A stretch of 64,000 bases of DNA from Cryptomeria japonica (taxonomy: Eukaryota; Streptophyta; Pinopsida; Cupressales; Cupressaceae): positions 397,256,439-397,320,438 of the forward strand of contig NC_081406.1 in the NCBI RefSeq assembly GCF_030272615.1, read 5' to 3'. Positions 23,410 to 36,083 of the stretch are shown here, one piece after another. Under the pieces are notes generated by a model, which did no database searches, was not told the DNA's origin, and worked only from the letters and a program-made list of their open reading frames with translations. The translations under genes were made by a program, and so were the position numbers. Numbering within the stretch: position 1 is the first letter of the stretch; every line of letters begins with the position of its first letter.

Positions 23410-25153
23410 TTTTGCCCCTCTTTGAAGCGAGGTGTGATGACACGTTGATTCAAAGAATAATCTCATTTTGATAATGGTATTGATTTGATAGGATGCCCCA
23501 GCTCTTGATAGCTAAATTTCGATATGATGATGCCCCCTTGGGAGATCAATTGAGATAATTGATCTTTGGAGTTTTTGTGAGATTGATATCCTGATAGATT
23601 TGATTTGATTTCTGCAACTGTGGTTTGAAGAAAATGTGAGTTCTTTGATTAGCTTGATAAGATTGAAAAATCTTGATTGATTAGATTCAGTCTGGTTTCA
23701 GGAAGGATTCATCCTGTATAAGACAACGATGATCAAAGCATCTGGTTTCAAAAAGGATTCATCCTGTATAAGACATGATCAGAATGTCTAGTTTCAGGAA
23801 GGATACATCCTATATAAGACATGAATCAGAATTAGATTGTCTGGTTTCAGGAAGGATTCATCCTGTATAAGACGTGACAAAATTGATTAGGTTTGATTGA
23901 TTGATTTCATTTGATAAGATTGATTAGATAAAGAACTGATAGTTTGTTGATATCAGTTGCAGAAATTTTTGGATATGCTGATGTTGATTCTGTTAAGAGA
24001 GATAGCATAAGAGTTGGCTGGGTTGACGATATCATGAGAGATATGAGTCATCATTCTGATTGCGTATACACTTGTGATGATACTTTGATTATTCCTATGA
24101 TAGATTTAACCTTGGATAAAAGGAGCTTGGTTGGATCCCATGCAAGAATGAAATGCAAACTAGAATGCAAATGAAATGCAACAGAATGCAAACTATGACT
24201 AGACTAGTCATTGGATTATTTTGCATTTTTGACATCATTGAGCTTTTGAAATGTGGGAAGTGAGTGCAAACATCAATGGTATAATTAAACCATGATGACC
24301 TAAGCACTATTTTTCTGGATTTTGATATAGCAAGTTAACACAAGCATCGAGGTATAATTGAACCGAGATGACCTGAGTGTTGTTTGCGTAAAACAAGCAG
24401 TATTAATCATTTCAATACGCAAATTGGAAATGTCTTCAATGATATTCTGATGATCATGTTCCAAGACAAATTTACACATATTCATGATTAATTTTCAGAT
24501 AGTAGGCAAGAAAAATATCATGTTTCTTCCTTGTTCCTCTAGTCAAAGACATCCTGGAGTCACTCAGAAATCATGATAGAGAAAATCAATATAGAAAAGT
24601 TGAACAATCATGTTACAATCATCAGCCAAAAAGATATTATTCCATTGAAAAGTGTGTGATGTGCTTAGATTGACTTCGTGATAGCTTGATAGTTGATAGT
24701 TTGATCTTGTGTTCAATGTTGGATGTGTCTCAGTTTTTGCTTGATAAGAGTTGTCTAAATATTTGGTCTACTTGTTTGATTAAGCTCAAAATGGTCAAGA
24801 GTTTACCCCCAGCTAGGTGTAGGATTTTGCCGCAAGCCTAGAAACAAAGTCATTATGATATATCCAATGATCCAAACCATGGTAAGAAGCCACCTGGGAT
24901 GCTTGCATATGTATAAAGGTTTCATGATGATCAACGCTGATGGAAGATGAATGCAAGTGGAAAAAATGCATGAACTATAGATGGAAGAGCCAGCCGACAG
25001 ATAGCGCCTATTTGCCAGGTTTTCACCATCTATTTTTATTGCACTTTTTCTGATATTTGATTTTTTTTGTTTTCTTTATTTTTTTTTAATTTTTCTGATT
25101 TTCTACTGTTTTTTATTTTTTTATTTTTCACTGTTTTTGATTTTTCTGATTTT
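23410..25153 (-). other. Element C 3' internal non-coding region
   Basis: There is no supported gene. It starts with the polypurine tract (23410-23427), then a minisatellite (23690-23873), and two spaced copies of a GATGACCTGAGT-type block (24275-24306 and 24349-24384) shared with I. A low-complexity T-rich run (25050-25150) precedes the end of integrase. Confidence 0.65.
23690..23873 (-). repeat. Four-copy minisatellite in C 3' region
   Basis: Four copies of a roughly 35-base core, GTCTGGTTTCAGGAAGGATT followed by CATCCTGTATAAGAC, are separated by 10 to 18 variable bases. The inner part (GGATTCATCC) is a short inverted repeat. G's leader at 60170-60290 holds two related copies in the same element orientation. 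Confidence 0.75.
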
Positions 25154-26767
25154 TCAGACATAGAACTTTTTCAGGTGCATGTTATTGATAGATTCCTCGA
25201 TCTGATCTCCATCCTGTGTTGATAACTGATATGCTCCTGATCCAAATACTGTTGTGACCACAAACAGACCTAACCAGTTTGGTTCAAATTTGCCTTTCTT
25301 TTCTCTATCTACCTGTTTGCATGGATTTTCCTTTAGCACTAGTTCTCCCACTTGAAAGATTCATTGTTTGACCTTATGATTATAGCTCTGACACATTCTT
25401 TGTTGATATACCTTTAGATGATCAAAGACATTTTGTCTTCATTCCTGGATTAGTTCTAACTCTTGCAGTCTAGATACTCTTTGTTCTTCATCTAGGATTA
25501 GTTCTTTTAGTGATACACGTAGAGAGGGTATCTCTACTTTGATTGACAATATGGCTTCTAGTCCATATACAAGAGAGAAAGGTGTGGCACCTGTCGGTGT
25601 GTAGATACTGGTGTGGTAAGCCCATAGAGTAGGGTTTAGTTGGATATGCCAATCTTTCCTGGTATCATTCATTGTCTTTTTAAGAATTTTTAGGATAGTT
25701 TTGTTAGATGCTTCTGCTTGCCCATTTCCCTGTGGATAATATGGTGTGGAGAATCTATGCTAGATTTTGAAATTCTCACATAGCTCTTGTACATCTTGAT
25801 TCTTGAATGGTCGCCCATTATCAGTGATAATGGTCATTGGTATTACATAGCGACAGATGATATAATTCAAGATAAATTCCGCAATTTGTTTTCCTATGAT
25901 ATTGATGAGAGGTACAACTTCAATCCATTTTGTGAAATATTCAGTAGCTACCAAGATGAATTTGTGTCCATTAGATGAAGAAGGATTTATCTTTCCTACT
26001 AGATCAAGTCCCCATTGACAAAAAGGCCAAGATGTTTCTAAATCATGTAGTTCTTGTGCTGGTGCATGAATCAAATTCCCATGGATTTGACATTGTTTGC
26101 ATGTTCTTGCTATCTTAAAAGAATCTCATTCCATAGTTGGCCAATAGTAGCCCAAGCGTATGAGTTTTTTCGAAAGGGTAAGACCACTTGAATGAGTGCC
26201 ACAAATGCTGTTATGGACTTCATGTAAGGCCTTCTTAGATTCTTCTTGTTCAAGACATCTTAAGAGAGTACCGTCTAGACCTCGTTTATATAGGGTATCC
26301 GCGACGAGAGTAAAATGGGAGGATTGAGGAATAAAATTTCTCTTCTGGTTTTCGATAAGTCAGGAGGTAAGATATTATCTTTCAATTATGTGTAAGTTTG
26401 GCCATAGCGGGAGGAATTGTGTCCAATAAGTTGACAAATGGTTTGGGAATCAGGACAATTATAGGCAGGATGAAACAACTCTTCAACCAAGAATTCATAA
26501 CATTGTTGATTTTCCCGTGTCTGCAATAGAGAAGCAAGTGTAGCCATGGCGTCTGCTGCTTTGTTATCATTTCTTGGAATCTGTTCAAAAGTTATTTCTA
26601 CAAATTACTTTTTTATATCATCCACCATCTTTTTGTAAGGCATGAGTTTCTCATCTTTTGTTTGATAGTCATCATTGATTTCATTAATGACAAGCTGAGA
26701 GTCTCCAAAGACTTGAAGTTGTTTAATATTCCATTCTACAGCCATTTTGATAAATAGAATGCCTGCT
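25154..26767 (-). pseudogene. Element C RNase H (C-terminal half) and integrase
   Basis: On the minus strand from 26767 the frame gives the second half of an RNase HI domain (MAVEWNIKQLQVFGDSQLVINEI). The start of the domain and all of RT are missing. Integrase follows with a zinc finger (HEVHNSICGTH, CKQCQIHG), then Asp in WGLDLVGK, Asp in ITDNGRPF and Glu in NGQAEASNKT, so the triad is retained. A TAG behind NFKI at 25760 and other stops break it. The C-terminal domain (GKFEPNWLGLF, GSGAYQLS, MHLKKFYV) ends at 25154. It is better preserved than I's copy. Confidence 0.84.
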
Positions 26768-26790
26768 TCTAATTTATGTTGTGTTCCTTT

Positions 26791-26880
26791 ATTGATGCTT
26801 TCTCTTGATCCATGATGTGTTCCATTATTGATGCTTGCTCTTGATCCATGATGTGCTCCATTATTGATGCTTGCTCCTGG
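26791..26880. repeat. 36-bp tandem repeat at C's RT deletion
   Basis: Two full copies and one half copy of a 36-base unit (ATTGATGCTTGCTCTTGATC followed by CATGATGTGCTCCATT) lie exactly where RT and the first half of RNase H should be. The repeat marks the deletion junction or a sequence filled in there. Confidence 0.75.
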
Positions 26881-26907
26881 ACTGATATTTGGGTGATGTA
26901 TTGTAAG

Positions 26908-28766
26908 CTATGGATCAAACCCTAGAACACCTGTATATGAAAAGGTAAAATTGACTTGCCATCTTTTGAATGGTTTCAAATAGTTTTGCCCTGCTGGTTT
27001 TGATAGAGAGATTGTTGGATGTAGATCATTTGTGCCAATGATAGCTGCCTCTGCTGGTTCTATTATGATAGATATCTTCTCTTGATAACATTCAAGTAAA
27101 GTGTAAAATCTCCCATCTTCCGGTGCCTCAAGGAGGTTTTCACCATTAGATGCATCCTTTATTTTTACTTTTTCTCGATCTAATGTTGCCAATGAATGGT
27201 TTTCAGCATTAAACCTGATATTATTTTCTTGATTTTCAATTTTGCGACTAGGAGATTTGACATCCATTTGACTTGAAGATACATTAGTGGAATCCCTGGT
27301 GAAAGTTGTTGCGGGTTTCATTTCATTAAGATATAAGGATATGGCATGGGCATTTGGAAAGGTATCATTAGCAGTATGTCCTTCATTTTCCTAGTCCATA
27401 GGTTCAGGATAGCTTAAGGATAAAGGATCTTCAGGTTGAATAGCTTGAAAGATATTAGGGGTCATGATAGAGATGTCAGAGCTTTCAGTATATATTTCGA
27501 TGTCTAGAACAATACTCTCATCAGAATGACCTTGTACAAGTAGCTCTTGATCGTCCTCGGTTAAGTCCATGTTTGTCGTATGTGACTCTGATTCAAGTAG
27601 GCTAGTTCCTAACATTTGTTCTGCATACATGTGAACTACATCAACTACTATATCTTCTTCTTCATCCCTCTCAATTTGAAGTTGCTCTTGTTTGTTTTTC
27701 CATGATAGCAAATATTCTCCAGTTCCTTGATCTTTTAGCTGCATTTGTTCTTCCATGTTTGACAGAATTGATTCAAATGATTGTTCTTTAGATTGTGTGC
27801 TTGAAGATGCTGCCTCTTTGTTATGTAGGACAATGACCTCTTGAGCTGATTTCTGATTATTACAACACTGCACTGGATTTGAGTTTGCTGATATTGTGAT
27901 TTCTTGTCCATTGTATAGAAATTTTAAGCACTGATCACATGTTGATGTAATAGCCTGTATGTCCTAAGTCCATGGTCTCCCCAAGAGTATATTGTATGGT
28001 AGGTCCAAGTTTAAAACTTGGCATGATGTATCTTTTTGCAAGGGTCCCACTTTGATAGATAATATCACCATTCCTTTAGATGATTTCTCTTCTTCACCAG
28101 ATGTTTTGATTTTAATCCTTTTCTGGGGATCAACTGCATCTTCTGAATATCCTAGAGCATGGACAAGACTCGGAGAGAAAATGTTCAAGCCAACTCCCCC
28201 ATCTATTAGGACACATTTTACAAGCGTTCTATGAATGAGGACTTCAATTTGCAAGGAAGCTCTATGGGGATGTTGCAATGAATCAATGCTTAGATATGAA
28301 GGAGATGAGATTTGAATAGGATCCTCTGAAATAGGTTTGATGGAAATTATGGATATCCCTTGGGGAACTTTAGCTTTGGATACATTATTTGGCAAGGATG
28401 ATATGGAAGGTTCTTGCAAGCTTTCAAAAGGTGTAGGAATGGATGCCTTTGGAGAGTCAATTTTCTTATGGATGGATGGATCATTGTTAGACATGGGTGC
28501 ACGATTTTGATCTTCTTTAGCCAAATCCTTTAGGGATCTCTTTAAGAGGTGCATAAAAGAGCCATTTTTTTTTTAGATGTATTTGAATCCTTGTGAGGTT
28601 TTAACATAGTTGGATTTTGATTTTGAACTTGTTTGATTTCTCTGATATGCTGGTTTGTTATGTCTTCTTCTTGTGTTTTTCTTTGGTATGTCATGTTGAT
28701 ATGATTTTCAACTATTTCAAATGTTTTAGCGATCTTATGTCTCTGCTCTCTTGTTAAAATGGGCAT
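26908..28766 (-). pseudogene. Element C protease ORF with long acidic linker
   Basis: It starts MPILTREQRHKIAKTFE at 28766. A frameshift at the T run 28565-28574 leads into the frame starting at 28554. The aspartic protease has LIDGGVGLNIFS at its active site, then KGMVILSIKVG and YNILLGRPW, the flap-side and C-terminal strands of retropepsins. A stop at 27964 is followed in frame by a Glu/Gln/Asp-rich linker (27391-27873), a stop at 27391, and a final part ending at 26908. No RT follows. The linker resembles that of I (KDQGTGEY against KDQGMGEY), but no G-patch is visible here. Confidence 0.78.
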
Positions 28767-28975
28767 TGTGTTTGATATTGTGCTAAGATTTGATTGTTTA
28801 AAGGTTGTTTTGGTAAGTGATCAATAGTCAATTTCAAGGCCATAGAGTGATATGACACTAAAAGAGGATTCAAGTGTTTAAAGGTTTGCAAGTTTTTCGA
28901 TCTTCGGTTTTAGAGTGCAATGGTGATGATTGATAAGAACCAAGTCCAGTAGGAAAGATATATCCTATGATGTGG
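28767..28975 (-). other. Element C leader remnant next to F
   Basis: A short non-coding part of C between its protease ORF and the F insertion. The gag that should lie near here, as in G and I, is absent. Confidence 0.55.
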
Positions 28976-28980
28976 GACAA
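28976..28980. repeat. Target-site duplication of F (left copy)
   Basis: GACAA, matched exactly at 33432-33436. Confidence 0.85.
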
Positions 28981-31900
28981 TGTAATGCCCCTACCCTAGT
29001 CGGACTTGTAAAACCCGTTTGACCTTGGTTGACTTCCTATATGGCATTCTTGAATGGTAGGTTAACTGTGGTGCAATGTGTAGTTTAGATAATATAAATA
29101 ATCGTGCATACCTATTATTGTGCTTTTGCATCAATTCTTGTGTATATGTAATTGTTTCCTAACTCTTGTGATAAATCTTGAGCTAACGCCTTCATTGAAT
29201 ATGTATATGTATATGCATGCTTGCGTGATTCATGGGTGCAGGAGATTGCAGGGACAACACCGCCTAGGGTGAGGTTCATCTCCTTCGGGATTCGCAGGTT
29301 TGAGTAAACCTCCTCCATCCTCAGAATTCGGATTTGGGGGTCATAAAACTCTTGTCTTGCCTTAGCCATGGTCAGGTGAGCATCATGTGTGTGGTTCGTG
29401 GGGCTTTCTTTTCATTGGGTTGCGTATCGTGTGATTTGGTGGACCTCCTCAATTTGCGTGCCTTGCGCAGGGTAAGTGGAGTTTGTTATCCTAAGTATTT
29501 AATTCAATTTAATGAGTAGATGTACGCATTAGTAATTTAGAAATTTAAATGGGTAGATTCTTTTATATGATTAATCGTTAATTTAAAGAGATCGCTTTAA
29601 TTATAATTGTAGCAAGCTTAAAGCATTTAAATTGAAATAATGTGTTCATTTACACATTAGTAGTTGAGAAAATTAGAATAAATAGATTTCTTTCATGAGA
29701 TTAGTCATTTATTAAAAAGGTCACTTTATTATGTTATAGCGAGTTAATTTAATAGTTAATTTTAAAATAACGAATTTAATGAGTTATGCGTTTTAGAAAG
29801 GAAAGATTTAAAGTCATTTGGGAAATAGAAATAAATTAATCATTTTCGCATTTTGGAAGGGAAAGGGTAAATTTTATTATTTAAAAGAAATTATTTTCTT
29901 TTTACTTGTTAAGTTGATATAGTATACAGGATTGATTTTTGGAAATTTAAATTAATTTAAATACCTTACCCTTGTTAATAGTTCAAAATATAAATGTTGG
30001 CTAAAGTAATATGGAGAAATTAAAATTAGAATTAAATAAAAAATAGAAGCATTTTAATTTTAAATAAGAAAAGCGAATAAGATGTATTGAATAATAGAAA
30101 GGAATGATTTCCATTTTTCATTTTCTTTTATTTTAAAAATAAATGCCTAAATTCGAAATTGAAAATTAGGTCAAAAAATGGGGTTTCTCATTTAACCTAT
30201 TTTTTGAAATGTTTTTGGAGGTTCTTTGCTTGGGTCATTTTTTGGGGAAAAAAAATGGTTTTGGAAGGGAGATTGGAGGTTTTGGACAAAGATGGAGTTT
30301 TAAAGCAGCAGATTTGGGGGCTCATCATCAAAATCCTTCCAGGAAAGCTTGTTGAGGTAGGAATCTCTTTTACCCAAAAAAAAAAAAAAAGGGGCTTGTA
30401 TGTTGTTCTTGCAATTTTGGTTTTTCTGATTTTCCATTGTTTGCCCATGAGTAAGTTTCATTGTAGAAAATGGTTAAAGATTAGTTTTGTTGGATCTTTG
30501 TGTGAGAAGAGAGCTTCCTTGTGCCAAAGATTTGCTTAATGGGAGGGTTATTCAACAATTTCTTCTATTATTTTGAAACCCTTGTCATTCAAAAAAAAAA
30601 AAGGAAGAGAAATGGTTGTGACTGTGATTGTTTTCAAAAAATGGGGTTTGCTAGAAAATGTTTTAAGTCTGTGTTTTCAGACTATGTGTTTTGGTGAGTT
30701 ATTCATTGTTTTTGTTATAATTACATATACTATTTTCTAGGAAAAAAAATATATATTCAATAAGTTAAATTTTGACTGCACATTCTGGCAGATTGTTCTT
30801 GGTCTGTTATTGTTATTTTTTTTTAAAAAAAAGAAAAAATAAAAATAAAAAAATAAGTTTTATTTCAACCCCCATGCGGCTGGGAGGAAATGGGCTGCCA
30901 CGAGTAGCACTGCTACCAGTTGGTAGCAGCGCTACCATTGGTAGTGAACTACTACCAAATGGTAGCAGCGCTACTAGAGGTAGCGGCCTGCTACCATTTG
31001 GTAGCAGCGCTACCAATGGTAGCGTGGGCTACCAAGGGGGCCCACGTGGGGGTCCACGTGGGTAACCCCAATTTAATATATATATATATATTTTTTTTTA
31101 TTAGTTTTTATTTATTGTTTTTTTTAAAATAAAAAAAAAAAAGGGGCAAAAACAATAAATTAATGATATGTTAGTAAATGAAAAAAAAATAATGATTTTA
31201 AATGGAGTTTTTAATTATTTAAATTTAGTCTTTTGCTTCTTTATTTATTTAATATTATTTAAGTTGAGTATTAAATAATATTTGGAATTTAGAATATTGA
31301 TATTTAGATAACCCATATAGTAGTATATGCTTTTGCTACACTCTGATTTATATAAATGGCATTAATAATTATTAATTATAGATTATGGTTAAATGTGGGT
31401 GTTTCATAAATGTTATTTTAGGTAATCCTTATATCAATATATAATATTAATTATATGTGGCTTCTTGGTCCCTTTGTAACAAATTCTGTCAGTGAATTAA
31501 CCCTTAGTGCTCAGACGTTAATTTTATTCGGTTAGATATATATTGAGATTCACGTATACTTGATTCATATATATATGCAAGAGATTTATAAATCATTGGG
31601 GAGCGTTTTCTTTCATTTCAAAGTCTCCTTTCAAAGTATAGTCTCTTTTGAATAGGGTATAGTTGTGTTGCTAGAGAGGGGTACTAGCGTTTAGTTCTAG
31701 ACCAATATGTCAATGATGTTTATCTAAGGATTAAGTAATATATCTGGATGAGTGATGCTTACATTTATGTGAACTTGGTTGGAAAACTTGTAGGGATGTA
31801 TTTATGGACCAAGGTGGTCATTTGTATACTGGATGTGTTCGCCTAAGTGGTAAAGATGTAAAAGACATGTAATTATGTATTCCTAATTATATTGAATGCT

Positions 31901-33431
31901 AGAGGGGTCTTGCAGTTGAGCAGACCCGGAGATGTAGCCCTTTAGGGGTGAACTCCGAGATCATATTCGTGTTATGCAATGTCTTGTTTCTTTATTTCAT
32001 ATTATAAGTTATCATGTATGGTTGCTTTTCATAAGTGTATGATGGGAATTTAATGAAGCTAAATCCAAGTGCATAAAATTATTCTTCTTGATAGATGTAG
32101 TAATCAGGTTCATAAAATATTGTAATTATGATTATGGAAAAATATTTTGTTTATATTAATTAGAAGTAGTAATAGTGGAAGGAGTCTTGCTAGGTTACCA
32201 TTATTGGATTAACTTGTTATTAAGCATGTAAAATGAATGAATGTGATTGGGAAACCAAGTTAGAATTAGTGTTAAAATTTCTAAGTTGAAATCTAAAGGA
32301 TGAACCTCATATAGGTATTTACCTTCTTATCTTAGTAAATGAGTATCGCCATGTTAATTATGTTTCACTATATTGGATGAATTTGTTTCGTTATTTCACG
32401 TTTTAATCTTAACAGATAATCCTTACCAAATTAACTTGATAATTGGGTGAACTCAACTATTTATCCATAATTATAACCCTAATAAAAGGATCTCTTATGA
32501 TGGCTAAAATTGAACAGAAAAGGGAAATATTTGTATAGTTGTTTATATCTTAATCTTAGTAAATGTATATTTTCATATTAACTTCATTTAACTAAGAGGA
32601 GTGACATGCAATAAGTTAGTTATATTCAAATCCTAATGGGAGAACGTCACTATGAACTTATATTTTAATCCTGTAATGATGAGTATCATCTTGCTAACTA
32701 TATTTTAATTTAAAGGATGAACTCATGTGTTCCTAATACCTTTTCACCTTAATGGAATTAGTCCATTTATTTGCATTATTAAAACTTCAATGAATGAACT
32801 CTATGGTTACTTGCATTCTATCATCCATAAAGAACTACAACTCTTTAGTTTGGTTATGCTTAAACTTTAATGAGGGAACCTCACTCTAATAATGGTAGTT
32901 TAATCCTCAATTAATGAATCTCACCCTATTAGCCATACTTTTAATTATAAAGGATGATAACAATTGTGGGTGGTTGCCTTAAACCCAATGAATGAACTTC
33001 GTTATATTAAACGCTTTGATCCTTTTGGGAGGCCTCTTAATGTAATTATGATTTAAAGTGCAATGAGTAAATAACCTCGTGATGGTCTCCTATCCACCTG
33101 ATATAAATGAACGCTTCCTAAAATTCTAAGATGTCATATCATTGAACATATATATAATCATGTCTTATGCATTATCTCGCAATTAAGATATCCAGCTTAT
33201 TGGATCAATTGACGCGAGTTGAGTTAGGTGTAAGGTTACGTAATCACGTTGGGAAACTCCTTAGGTTCGTTTAGCCTTCCGCTGTGTTATCTAGTTTTAG
33301 ATAACTCCAAAATTATCTTAATGTTGTAACTAATCAGTAATACTCTTAAATATTATTAAAAAAAAAATATTTACACTCTATTCGAGTGTTTTTAACTTAA
33401 ACCCTCAGGGGTTTCCTGGCGGGGCATTACA
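28981..33431. mobile_element. Element F: probable 4.45-kb solo LTR
   Basis: It begins TGTAATGCCCC and ends GGGGCATTACA, a perfect 11-base terminal inverted repeat, and is flanked by an exact 5-bp duplication (GACAA). No primer-binding site, polypurine tract, internal direct repeat or family motif was found in its 4451 bases. TG..CA ends with a 5-bp duplication indicate an LTR, and LTRs of this size with extended inverted ends occur in some gypsy groups. A DNA transposon is less likely because no transposase is present and the ends are of LTR type. Strand is undetermined. Confidence 0.7.
30913..31062. repeat. Palindromic GC-rich array with two G-boxes in F
   Basis: Six units of 19 or 20 bases (CTACCA, 1-3 bases, TGGTAG, then usually CAGCG) run from 30913 to 31028. 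The inner parts are self-complementary, and units alternate so that a 39-base pair of units repeats three times. Directly after them CCCACGTGGG (31041-31050) and TCCACGTGGG (31053-31062) each contain CACGTG, the plant G-box. The surroundings are very AT-rich. Confidence 0.8.
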
Positions 33432-33436
33432 GACAA

Positions 33437-35597
33437 GATTATCCTGACCAAATGTTTTAGTTTCATGATAAAGGATGATTGATCCTGATGAGAAACTATG
33501 TTTGAGTGATCAGTTTATCAAAGAGGGTGATAATGCACTTTGAGATGTTTAGATTTTGAACTTGTTGGGGGTGAGCACTTGAAAATCTTGAGGTGTATAT
33601 TTTCTAAAGTCTGATTTTGACGGATGATACTTGACCAAGCAAACCAATCAAACAATCTAAGCACGGATTGACAGATAATAGGTGTTTATGCTTACTACAA
33701 ATTGATCAGGCAGAAATGATAAATCTGAAACAACCATGCAGGACACAACTCTGGACTGACAGATACAGAGTTTCGTATGACATAAGATTCAGCTTAGGAC
33801 GACACAAGATACATAGCCATACAACAAAACAAAAATTTTCATATAAACAATAGCAACTCGTACGACATGGGATTATAGACCATACGCCAAAACAGATGAC
33901 TCATACGACATAGGATAGCAGATAGTACAACAAATGATTTTATGCAAGTTGACTCGTACAACAGACATTATGACTCGTGCAACAGGTATTTTAACAGGTG
34001 TAAAAAGTGTTTGCTTTTTTGAGTTTTGATCACTAAATTTTGATGTTTTACTTTGGTTTTCCAGTTTTAAGTGTCTGATTTTCTCATTTAGGGATGAATA
34101 CACAGCAAACACATGATGTGATACATGACTCTCAATCAAGCTAAACCCTAATGAAGTTGGCTAAGAATGAAAACCTTTTCTTGCTGACTTAGGTGCACAC
34201 CCAATAGCTAATCAGAATACGGCCGCTAAGTCTCACGCAATGGATTATCAACGCTATATTATCTGACTCCAAATGCTAATGGGGGCATGATATGGCAAGT
34301 GTCTTGGGAGAGTTACTATCTCTCTTACACAAATATTATCACCCTTTCAGAGGTGAATCGGGTAGCTTCTATTTTAACCGGAACTAGTAAGGGATCCATT
34401 TGGCACGTCAGGGTATAAACTCAATTAAGAGGTCTCCCAGCCTTCAAAACCAAGGTTTGATATACTTGAAGGTATGGAGGAGAGCTATTCCTGATCACTA
34501 TCGTTGCTTTGATTTTCATCAAAAACACATTTATTTTATAGTGGGTTGGATTACTTGGCGTTAGCCATTCCCACTTAGGTCGTTCCCCTCTCACCAACCT
34601 TAAAGGCTAAGAGTTAATAACTCCTTGGGAGGGCAGGCTTGCTAAAGAGATGCACTAATGAAAGAAAAATGATGAGTCTAGCTTTCTGATCACCTAAGAA
34701 AGGTGAGAGCATACTCGCCTATTATCAAAGACACACAAGACATGATAGTTCATTTCTTTAGGCCCAAATTGAAATGTGCCTAAAAATCTTAAAGAATACA
34801 CCAAGTTTTTTAGTTGAATCCTTAGGCAACCTACAAAAACTCATTAGTAGTCATTGTTTTGAATTTTGTCTTTGACAAGCATATCTGCAAGAAAGAGTTA
34901 GGCTGCCAAAATCTCATAAATAGATCAAAGTTAGCATTAGTGATCCGAATTATGAAATTTTCAAAAAAATTATATGAAATTTAATCCTAACTTCAGATAG
35001 GCATAACTTTATGCTCGGGACTCGAAATTACAAGCCATTTACCTTGTTGGAAAGTTCTCCAAGAGTTCTAGATGCAATTTTTAAAGGGCATGGACTCCCA
35101 GGGGTTAAAAATGACCAGAAAGCCTTCAAAAACACAAATTACCAACGTATTGACAAATTTGAAATTTCTAATTTGCAGTTTTTTCAAAAAATCACAGAAC
35201 CAGAGACTCGTATGACACAAATTTGCAATTAGCACGATAAAGGATTAAACTTTACACAGAGAGCAAAATAGACTCGTACAAGACACAATCAGCCTAAAAT
35301 GAGTAAACAATTTTCAAAGCAGAAACTTGTACGAAAAGGATTTAGTTATCGTACGACAGTGAAAATAAACTCATACAATAGAGGATCAACATAAAATAAA
35401 CTCGTACGACACAAGAATTTGTAGTTTAAAATTTTGTACGAGTTAGGATTATACCTAGTATGAGTCAGGATGAGGTATCATACGAGACTAAAAGGAAGTT
35501 TGTACGAGCCAGGAAGGCAACTCCTACGACATTCTGATTCTGATCTGACAGAGATGAAGTTTGAGGAAGCTTGGGAGGCTAAAAATGATGATTTCGG
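33437..35597 (-). other. Element C leader with TCGTACGA repeats
   Basis: Non-coding 5' leader between primer-binding site and the start of coding sequence. A stretch at 34190-34420 is the reverse complement of a stretch in G's leader (about 59240-59400), showing that both elements share it. At least a dozen variants of CTCGTACGAC are scattered at 33770-33980 and 35200-35530. The ORF at 33873-34139 has no family motif. Confidence 0.7.
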
Positions 35598-35617
35598 CCC
35601 CACGGTGGGTGCCAAAA
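35598..35617 (-). other. Element C primer-binding site candidate
   Basis: On the minus strand, TTTTGGCACCCACCGTGGGG directly follows the LTR. G has TTTTTGGTGCCCACCATGGGG in the same place. The position and shape fit a Tat-type primer-binding site. I do not assign the tRNA. Confidence 0.65.
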
Positions 35618-36083
35618 TGTTGTGTATTTGTGTGGTGTACCTATTATACCTATTCCTACAACACAAAACACTCAATAAATTAGTATAAGCAATGGTTAGT
35701 ATAATGAATCATTGAAATGAAAAACCATAGCTAATCGACTTATTGCCTCCTAGTAAATGCGAGTATGAATTTTGCTCTCAGATTGGATTATGCAAAATTC
35801 AGTGACTTGACTACACTTAGATGGAGGATTTGAATGATTAAGATGCATGATCTAGCATGATAGCATGATTAAGCTATATGAATTCATGATTATCCTAGCA
35901 TGATTAAGCTAAGAGTTAAGCTGAAATGAGCATGATAACATTGCTAAAACTGATAAACTATAAGCTAGATGCCTATAGTAACAATGCAAATGAGCTAAAA
36001 TTGAGCATGAATTAGTAAAGTGGCTGAATTCATGAATTGGCCATTTGTTCTCCAAAATGGGGTCTATTTATAGGATTTCCTAA
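35618..36083 (-). repeat. Element C 5' LTR, left part
   Basis: This matches the start of the 3' LTR (22418 onward) and stops at the D insertion. It includes D's left target-site copy CCTAA (36079-36083). The rest is at 42104-42630. Confidence 0.88.

Noticed and set aside
23690-23873. Repeat-spacer pattern that could suggest a CRISPR array
   Set aside because: Only four imperfect units with 10-18-base spacers, inside a plant retrotransposon, with no cas genes. It is a minisatellite.
30772-31132. ORFs on both strands with repeated GSSAT / LLPxGS words
   Set aside because: They are translations of the palindromic GC-rich array in F; both strands are open because the units are self-complementary. 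There is no start context or family match.
28981-33431. F as a DNA transposon because of 11-base inverted ends
   Set aside because: TG..CA ends with a 5-bp duplication and no transposase fit an LTR better; left open as a minor alternative.
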